Of a DNA stretch of 64,000 bases, positions 59,301 through 64,000 are shown one piece after another. Both the position numbers and the translations under genes were made by a program. This stretch comes from Viridibacterium sp035456105. Lineage in GTDB: Bacteria > Pseudomonadota > Gammaproteobacteria > Burkholderiales > Rhodocyclaceae. The number at the start of each line of letters is the position of its first letter. Position 1 is the stretch's first letter. Under the pieces are notes generated by a model that saw only the letters and a list, made by a program, of their open reading frames with translations, ran no database searches and was not told the origin of the DNA. The DNA is taken from positions 37,755 through 101,754 of the forward strand of contig DATIDV010000005.1 of assembly GCA_035456105.1 (NCBI GenBank). Direction: 5' to 3'.

Positions 59301-60791
59301 GAGCTGCTGGGCACGCGCGTGCTGGTGGTGGATGACAACGCCTCGGCACGCGAGATCCTCTCAAGCATGGCCAAGACCTTCGGCCTCGAAGTCGATGCCG
59401 CCCACAGCGGTGCCGAGGCCCTGCGCATGATGGTGCGCGCCGACGAGCAGGAACTTGGCTATGACGTTGTGCTGATGGACTGGAAGATGCCCGGCATGGA
59501 CGGCGTCGAGACCATGCGTCGGCTGAGTGAGCAGCAGCTCAAGCGCACCCCCACCGTCATCATGGTGACCGCCTACGGTCGCGAGGAGGCGCTGGGTGCG
59601 GCCCGCGATCAGGGCGTGGCGCCGGCCACCGTGCTGACCAAGCCGGTCACCTCGTCCTCGCTGCTGGAAGCCGTGGCCGACTCGCTGGGCAAGAGTGGCC
59701 TGGTGGAAACGCGCGCCGTCGAGAAGGCCGACCACCATGCCCAGGCCACGGCACGCCTGGCCGGCGCCCGCCTGCTGCTGGTCGAGGACAACGACCTGAA
59801 TCAGGAACTGGCCATGGACCTGCTGCGCGATGCCGGCATCGAAGTCGTGTGCGTCAACCACGGCCAGGAGGCCCTGGACCTGCTGGCGCAGGATGCGGAC
59901 TTCGACGGCATCCTGATGGATTGCCAGATGCCCGTGATGGACGGCTACACCGCCACCGCGCACATCCGCAGCAACCCGGCCTGGCAGCACATCCCCATCA
60001 TCGCCATGACCGCCAACGCCATGGCCGGTGACCGGGAGAAGGCGCTGCAAGCCGGCATGTGCGATCACGTGCCCAAGCCGCTGAACGTCGACTCCATGTT
60101 CGCCACCATCGCCAGGTGGGTCACGCCCGCATCGCGGCGCAGCGCCCAAGCTGCCGCGGCGGACATTCCCGTCACCGCTTCCGGGCTGCCGCCACTGCCT
60201 GGCATCAACACGGCGCGCGGGCTGGCCACCGCGGCAGGCAAGGCGGAGCTCTACCGGCGTTTGCTGCTCAAGTTCCACGCGGGCCAGAGCGGCTTCGCCG
60301 AAGCCTTCGCCGCAGCCCGTGTGGATGCCGATGCCAGTGCTGCCCTGCGTGTCGCCCACACGCTCAAGGGCACGGCCGGCAATATTGGTGCCGAGGAAGT
60401 CCAGGCCGCTGCTGCGCGCCTCGAAGAGGCCTGTCTGCCGGGCGCCGACCCGGCCGCAGTGGATGCCGCGCTGGTGTCAGTTCTGCAGGCACTGCATCCC
60501 GTACTCACTGGTCTGGCGAGTCTCGCCGGAACGAGCGCTGCCGCTAGTGACGGCGAGCTTCCTGACGCCGCCAACGAACCTGTCGACGCGGCCTTGCAGC
60601 AGGGCATTCAACGCCTGGTGCGCCTGCTGAACCAGGGGGATGCCGAGTCCGTCGACGTGGCCGAAGAACTGCTGGCCCGAGCCGCTCAAACGCCGCAAGC
60701 CCGCATGCTGCAGCGGGTGTGCCGCGCGCTGGGTGATTTTGATTTTGACGCCGCGCTCGCCGCGCTGCATGAACAGGACGTGACGACATGA
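56373..60791 (+). CDS. Large hybrid sensor histidine kinase (HAMP-GAF-PAS-PAS-HisKA-HATPase-REC-REC-HPt)
   Basis: A 1472-residue inner-membrane kinase. TM1 is about 16-38 and TM2 about 198-220, with a helical periplasmic sensor between. HAMP (221-275), GAF (about 290-430) and two PAS domains (about 470-585, 590-715) follow. HisKA His745 is in SHEIRTPMN, and the HATPase spans about 850-965 (NLGNNAVKFT, DTGIGM, GGTGLGLAIS). Two receivers carry Asp1036 and Asp1183; HPt His1329 is in AHTLKGTAGNIG. The GTG at 56373 has AAGGAG five bases upstream. Its stop overlaps the next start by four bases (ATGA). The layout supports a multi-step phosphorelay. Confidence 0.93.
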   Translation: MKTTGIRWLEGRRLHTKLLLGFGVLFVLALALGLESLASQQSLLRQLESLYERDLLGVGNAKDAQAAYITMGRELRQALIAESEVDRAAAIQRVQEQDEGLRRALNELQPRVFRVEGQRRLQQFDPAYAAYKRNVDHALALIDSGDIEQARAFVASHDFQEVGNTVRARMEEVVQGKELGARMNMDDARVAAERSRTGTLVLLLVGALLGGLLIWLTMVSIRRPALRMRDAVEHLAQGELSAEVPHQDYDNELGDMARSIHVLQRVAQDMEAESWQKSQLARISGALQTAGNRAELTRIFFSEVAAIMGIGQGLIYQHDEEAQQLRLLGGYAGDQGLARGQSFAVGQGLVGQCALERAPIVLTQPPADYLRIASGLGEATPGAIALFPLLHGERLLGVLELATLTRFDARERALLDVLIPVLAMNLEILQRAARANRLLEETQRQAGELEAQKAEIQATEIWYRGIIEAAPDGLLIADEQGQILMVNPQLERMFGYASGELLGQPIERLVPAARRAQHPGLRQGFMRTGGTRAMAARGGELHGLRRDGSEFPIDVGLSQLPALGGRGVSVCASVRDISERLAGERAVAESAQRLDFALRGANLGLWDWDVATRICRVNDIWAEMLGYRPDEVVDAEGSIISTWERLLHPDDSAAAQERFERCIEDPEFGDYQTQFRLRHKDGGWRWILSVGRATERDANGRALRVVGIHQDITERMRLQEDTARAREVAEDATRAKSEFLANMSHEIRTPMNAIIGMSHLALQTTLDKRQRNYIEKVHRSGENLLGIINDILDFSKIEAGKMALETTDFRLEDVMDHLANLVGLKADDKELELLFHVGADVPTALRGDPLRLGQILVNLGNNAVKFTEQGEVVVGVEAVIQEADDVVLHFWVRDTGIGMTPEQSARMFESFAQADASTTRRYGGTGLGLAISRNLVALMGGRIWVDSSPGQGSTFHFHVHLGVQSNPQSRRMFRADELLGTRVLVVDDNASAREILSSMAKTFGLEVDAAHSGAEALRMMVRADEQELGYDVVLMDWKMPGMDGVETMRRLSEQQLKRTPTVIMVTAYGREEALGAARDQGVAPATVLTKPVTSSSLLEAVADSLGKSGLVETRAVEKADHHAQATARLAGARLLLVEDNDLNQELAMDLLRDAGIEVVCVNHGQEALDLLAQDADFDGILMDCQMPVMDGYTATAHIRSNPAWQHIPIIAMTANAMAGDREKALQAGMCDHVPKPLNVDSMFATIARWVTPASRRSAQAAAADIPVTASGLPPLPGINTARGLATAAGKAELYRRLLLKFHAGQSGFAEAFAAARVDADASAALRVAHTLKGTAGNIGAEEVQAAAARLEEACLPGADPAAVDAALVSVLQALHPVLTGLASLAGTSAAASDGELPDAANEPVDAALQQGIQRLVRLLNQGDAESVDVAEELLARAAQTPQARMLQRVCRALGDFDFDAALAALHEQDVTT

Positions 60792-62386
60792 GCATACCGA
60801 CGCAACTCAAGCGCAAAGGCCTGGACTACAACACCCGGGTGCTGGTGGTCGATGACTTCGAAACCATGTGCCGGGTCACGGCCGAGCAGCTGCGTCAGGC
60901 GGGCGTGGAGCAGGTCGTGACGGCCAGCAATGGCGCCGAAGCCTTGCAGCTATTGCAGGGCGCGCGCTTCGACATCGTGTTGTCAGACTGGAACATGGCG
61001 GTGATGAATGGCCTCGAACTGCTCCGTGCCATGCGCGCCGACCCTGCGCTGTCGGCCCTGCCATTCATGTTGATCACGGAGGAAACCGAACGGCATAAGG
61101 TAAGGGAGGCTATCGCCTGCGGCGTGACCTCCCTGCTGCTCAAACCCTACTCGCCATTGCAGCTGATTGCTCGCGTGGATGAAGCGCTGCGCAGGACGCC
61201 GCGCCGGCCTGCGCCGCAAGCTGTTGCGGCAACCGTGGCTGCCGCGGCGCAGCCTGTCGCGTCCGCTGTGCTACAGCAGAGCCCTGATGACGATCGGCTC
61301 ACGGTACTGGTCGTCGACGACACGCCGGACAATCTCGTCCTGCTGTCCGGCCTGTTCCGCGACGAGTACCGCGTGCGGCTCGCCCACAACGCCGAAAAGG
61401 CCCTGCAGTACGTCACCTCGAACGATCCGCCAGACCTCGTGCTGCTCGACATCATGATGCCGGGCATGGATGGCTTCGAGCTGGCCCGCCACATGCGCGA
61501 GCATCCAGCGGCCTCGACCATCCCCATCATCTTCGTCACCGCCCTGGGCGGCGCCGATGCGCGCCTGCAGGGCCTGGAGCTGGGCGCGGTGGATTACGTC
61601 ACCAAGCCCATCGACCCGGCCACGCTGAAGCCACGCGTGCGCAACTTCATGCGCTACGTGCAGCAGCGCAAGGACCTGCAGGCCCAGTACGACGAGTCGA
61701 TCGAAGCCGCGCAGTTGCGTGACGACGTGGAGCGCATTACCCGCCATGACGTCAGGGGCCCGCTGACCAGTGTGCTGGGCGTGCTGAAGACGCTACTCGA
61801 AGACGACTTGCTGGAACGCCGCCAGCTCGAGCAGCTACGCCTGGCCGAAGAGATCACGCTGCATGCGCTGGGCATGATCAACCAGTCCGCCGAGCTGTAC
61901 CGGATCGAGCGTGGCCAGTTCGAGCTCAAAGCCGAGCCAGTAGCGATCGTCGAATTGCTGCGCCGCATTGCCGACGCCGCCCACATCACCTGGGCCGAGC
62001 GCAGGCTGTCGATTCCGGTCGACATCGCGGCGCCGCTCGGCAGCATGTACCCGCGTGCCTTGGCCGACGCCACGCTGTGCTTCTCCGTGTTCCAGAACCT
62101 GATCCAGAACGCCTGCGAAGCTGCGCCGGCTGGCAGCAAGGTCGAGGTGAAACTGCTCGACCAGGACCCGCTCGTCATCGTGATCGAGAACAAGGGCACG
62201 GTGCCCGCGGCTATCCGCGCGTGTTTTTTCGAGAAGTTCGCCACCGCAGGCAAGGCGGGCGGCGCCGGTCTCGGCACCTATTCCGCGCGCCTGCTGGTTG
62301 AAGCACAGCACGGCGAAATCGGCATGGAGACCAACGATGAACGCAACTGGACGCGCGTCACGGTGAGCCTGCCGCGGGCGAGGTAG
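60788..62386 (+). CDS. REC-REC histidine kinase without membrane segments
   Basis: A 532-residue cytosolic protein. Two receivers have Asp67 (IVLSDWNMAVMNG) and Asp221 (LVLLDIMMPGMDG), both with the conserved Lys. A DHp helix has His320 (RITRHDVRGPLTSVLGVL), then an ATPase with N-box FQNLIQNACEAA and a GAGLGTYSARLL glycine loop. The G1 box reads IENKGT, not DxGxG, so ATP binding may be atypical. It has no PAS or TM. It is coupled by ATGA overlap to the hybrid kinase. A role as a phosphorelay intermediate or antagonist of the kinase is likely but not shown. Confidence 0.88.
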   Translation: MSIPTQLKRKGLDYNTRVLVVDDFETMCRVTAEQLRQAGVEQVVTASNGAEALQLLQGARFDIVLSDWNMAVMNGLELLRAMRADPALSALPFMLITEETERHKVREAIACGVTSLLLKPYSPLQLIARVDEALRRTPRRPAPQAVAATVAAAAQPVASAVLQQSPDDDRLTVLVVDDTPDNLVLLSGLFRDEYRVRLAHNAEKALQYVTSNDPPDLVLLDIMMPGMDGFELARHMREHPAASTIPIIFVTALGGADARLQGLELGAVDYVTKPIDPATLKPRVRNFMRYVQQRKDLQAQYDESIEAAQLRDDVERITRHDVRGPLTSVLGVLKTLLEDDLLERRQLEQLRLAEEITLHALGMINQSAELYRIERGQFELKAEPVAIVELLRRIADAAHITWAERRLSIPVDIAAPLGSMYPRALADATLCFSVFQNLIQNACEAAPAGSKVEVKLLDQDPLVIVIENKGTVPAAIRACFFEKFATAGKAGGAGLGTYSARLLVEAQHGEIGMETNDERNWTRVTVSLPRAR

Positions 62387-62462
62387 GGGGCTTCGGCACG
62401 CAGCGACATCCCACCACTGGCGGGCGGCAAGACGAGCGCATGCGCACCGCATCTGCCCTGTA

Positions 62463-62488
62463 TCGGGGAGCAGGTAGCTGCTCCCCGA
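62463..62488. terminator. Bidirectional terminator-like hairpin
   Basis: TCGGGGAGCAG (62463-62473) pairs with CTGCTCCCCGA (62478-62488), between convergent genes ending at 62386 and 62506. There is no strong T tract. Confidence 0.6.
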
Positions 62489-62505
62489 GGCGAACGCAAA
62501 GCGCC

Positions 62506-63198
62506 TCAAGCCGCCTGCAGCAGCGCCAGCACCTTCTCTGCCACCAGCCCCGACGACGCCGGGTTCTGGCCGGTGACGAGCTTGCCATCGGTGACGGCGA
62601 AGGCCTGCCAGTCCGGGCCGTTCTCGAAAACGCCACCCAGTTCGCGCATGCGGCTCTCCAGCGCGAAGGGCACGACGCCGGACAGGCCCACCGCATTCTC
62701 TTCGCTGTTGGTGAAGCCACTGACACGACGACCGTTGAGGATGGACTTGCCGTCCGCCCCCTTCGCGCTCACCAGCCCGGCCGGGCCGTGGCACACCGCA
62801 GCCACCACCTTGCCGGCGGCCCAGGCGGTCTCCACTGCGCGCGTTACGCCGGCGTCATTCGGCAAGTCCCACATCGTGCCGTGGCCGCCCGCGATGAACA
62901 CCGCATCGAAGTCCGCTGCATTCACGCCGGCCACCGGCGTGGTGGCGCGGATCGCCGCCTGCGCCACCGGGTCGGCCAGCAGGCGATCAACCTCGGCATC
63001 GTTCTCGCCGGCCGGTTTCAGGCTGTTCGGGTCGAAGGGCACGGCGCCGCCACGCGGCGAGGCTAGGACCACGTCCATGCCGGCATTGCGGAAGCCGTAG
63101 TAGGGCACGGCCAGCTCGTCCGACCAGATGCCGGTGGACTTGCCGCTGTCGCCCAGGCGGTCGTGGGAGGTCAGGATCATCAGGACTTTCTTGCTCAT
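62506..63198 (-). CDS. DJ-1/PfpI superfamily protein (type 1 glutamine amidotransferase-like)
   Basis: A 230-residue cytosolic protein of the large HchA-like branch of DJ-1/PfpI. It has VLMILTSHDRLGDSGKSTGI at the N terminus, DAVFIAGGHGTMWDLPN (about 98-114) and the nucleophile elbow AVCHGPAGL (Cys about 135). Relatives act as glyoxalase III-type or stress chaperone-like enzymes. The 5' end faces the LysR gene, with 107 bases between them, a classic regulator-target arrangement. Confidence 0.9.
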   Translation of the reverse strand: MSKKVLMILTSHDRLGDSGKSTGIWSDELAVPYYGFRNAGMDVVLASPRGGAVPFDPNSLKPAGENDAEVDRLLADPVAQAAIRATTPVAGVNAADFDAVFIAGGHGTMWDLPNDAGVTRAVETAWAAGKVVAAVCHGPAGLVSAKGADGKSILNGRRVSGFTNSEENAVGLSGVVPFALESRMRELGGVFENGPDWQAFAVTDGKLVTGQNPASSGLVAEKVLALLQAA

Positions 63199-63305
63199 GG
63201 TGCGTTCCTTTCAGGGAAGGTGTTGGGGAGTGCGTGCAGTCTATTGCGCTGGTCGGAGGCGATAAACTAGGATTGGATCAATTCATCTTCAACCTTATGT
63301 AATCA
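63199..63305. promoter_or_regulatory. Divergent promoter region, DJ-1 gene / LysR gene
   Basis: A 107-base AT-richer stretch. Around 63265-63300 the sequence reads GATAAACTAGGATTGGATCA then ATTCATCTTCAACCTTATGT, the kind of region where LysR proteins bind T-N11-A motifs; several partial T-N11-A matches exist, none unique. Confidence 0.4.
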
Positions 63306-64000
63306 ATGAGCCGCAGTTTCGATCCCGTTCAGCTCGGCAGCATCGAGCTGTTCTGCAAGGCCGCCGAGCTGGGCGGCTTTACCGCCGCCGCCGAGGCGCT
63401 GGGCGTGACGCCGGCGGCGGTGAGCCGCGCCATCGGCCGCATCGAGGAGCGTCTGGGCGTGCGCCTGTTCGTGCGCAGCACACGGCGCATGCGCCTCACC
63501 GACGATGGCCAGCTCTACCACGAGCAATGCCGGCAGGCGCTGGCGCAGATCGAGGAAGCCGAGCGCGCCATCACCGGCCACCAGGCCGTGCCGGCCGGTA
63601 CCCTGCGCATCAGCGTGCCCACCACTTACGGCCATTCACGCGTGCTGCCGCTGCTGCCCGCTTTCCGCGCGCGCTACCCTGCGGTCAGCGTAGAAGTGGA
63701 GGTGTCCAACCGCAATGTGGACTTCGTGGAGCAGGGCTTCGATCTCGCGATCCGCCTCGGCGCGCCACCGGATTCGCGCCTCGTGGCACGCAAGCTGGAG
63801 GACGCCAGCATGGGCGTGTTCGCCGCGCCGGACTACCTGTCACGCCACGGCGAACCACGCTCACTGGATGAACTGCAGCAGCACGCCAGCGCGCAGTTCG
63901 TGCGGCCCAGCACTGGCCGCCTGATGCCCTGGGTGTTTCGCCGCGACGGTGCCGACATCGAGCTGCAGCTCGACAGCCCGGTGCGGGTGATGGACGACGT
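63306..64000 (+). CDS. LysR-family transcriptional regulator (partial, runs off right edge)
   Basis: At least 231 residues are visible. The N-terminal winged helix-turn-helix has FCKAAELGGFTAAAEALGVT and PAAVSRAIGRIEERLGVRLF near 16-57, then RLTDDGQLYHEQC. The start of the effector domain follows (GTLRISVPTTYG, VDFVEQGFDLAIRLG). It is divergent from the DJ-1/PfpI gene and probably regulates it. The 3' end is outside the window, so the full length and ligand-pocket residues cannot be judged. Confidence 0.95.
   Translation, partial: MSRSFDPVQLGSIELFCKAAELGGFTAAAEALGVTPAAVSRAIGRIEERLGVRLFVRSTRRMRLTDDGQLYHEQCRQALAQIEEAERAITGHQAVPAGTLRISVPTTYGHSRVLPLLPAFRARYPAVSVEVEVSNRNVDFVEQGFDLAIRLGAPPDSRLVARKLEDASMGVFAAPDYLSRHGEPRSLDELQQHASAQFVRPSTGRLMPWVFRRDGADIELQLDSPVRVMDD

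Overview
The window is a GC-rich chromosomal segment from a Gram-negative proteobacterium. The long purC form, yggX, minimal napEDABC, yqjDEK, TRAP transporters, the adhC/fghA formaldehyde pair and cti together fit a betaproteobacterium best. The secreted pectin and arabinan enzymes with poly-serine linkers and the MITE-like repeats suggest something near Rhodocyclales, but that placement is inference. There are no rRNA or tRNA genes, no CRISPR array and no intact prophage. Most of the DNA is ordinary housekeeping and accessory chromosome, broken up by several families of short inverted repeats.

Layout. 1-9.4 kb: yggX, purC, an azlCD amino-acid exporter, AEC and EamA transporters, a membrane GGDEF protein with a degenerate active site, a patatin-like lipase and a DHA2 drug exporter. 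9.4-17.7 kb: rlhA coupled to an AP2-like basic protein, DUF2325 and DUF4832 genes, the glutathione-dependent formaldehyde pair fghA/adhC, and a secreted GH43 arabinanase. 17.8-29 kb: a LapA-like membrane protein, an RNase HI, a large membrane protein of the misnamed 'site-specific recombinase' family, an Ldh-family dehydrogenase, a lipoprotein, an orphan TRAP binding protein, the cis/trans fatty-acid isomerase Cti and a phospholipase-D-type lipoprotein. 29-36 kb: a sensor HD-GYP protein, the yqjD-yqjE-yqjK stress operon, a Yip1 protein and a YhgE/Pip transporter. 36-44 kb: small secreted proteins, a YebC regulator, a PyrB homologue with an N-terminal HTH-like extension, YjbQ, a DsbA-like protein, glutathione peroxidase and a TonB/TolA-like protein with a repeated coiled coil. 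44-52 kb: a complete TRAP operon, a SemiSWEET sugar transporter and the periplasmic nitrate reductase operon. 52-55 kb: a pectate lyase and a decayed region holding a REP-associated transposase remnant. 55-64 kb: a three-gene phosphorelay/c-di-GMP cluster, then a DJ-1/PfpI gene divergent from a LysR regulator that runs off the right edge.

How the genes work together. The arabinanase and pectate lyase, with a TRAP operon and a SemiSWEET nearby, suggest growth on plant pectin. Both enzymes carry the same small cysteine-containing module, one at the N terminus and the other at the C terminus. napEDABC gives respiratory or redox-balancing nitrate reduction. adhC-fghA detoxifies formaldehyde. cti, the phospholipase-D protein, yqjDEK and YhgE form an envelope-stress theme. 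Three loci (GGDEF, two HD-GYP) concern c-di-GMP, and the 55-62 kb cluster joins a c-di-GMP phosphodiesterase to a large hybrid kinase and a REC-REC-kinase.

The most notable points are the phosphorelay cluster, two copies of a MITE-like element, a second interspersed repeat pair, the shared enzyme module, the AP2-like protein coupled to rlhA, the PyrB fusion with a Shine-Dalgarno-masking hairpin, and the GGAEF cyclase with an intact inhibitory site. All family calls come from reading motifs by eye; no database search was run.
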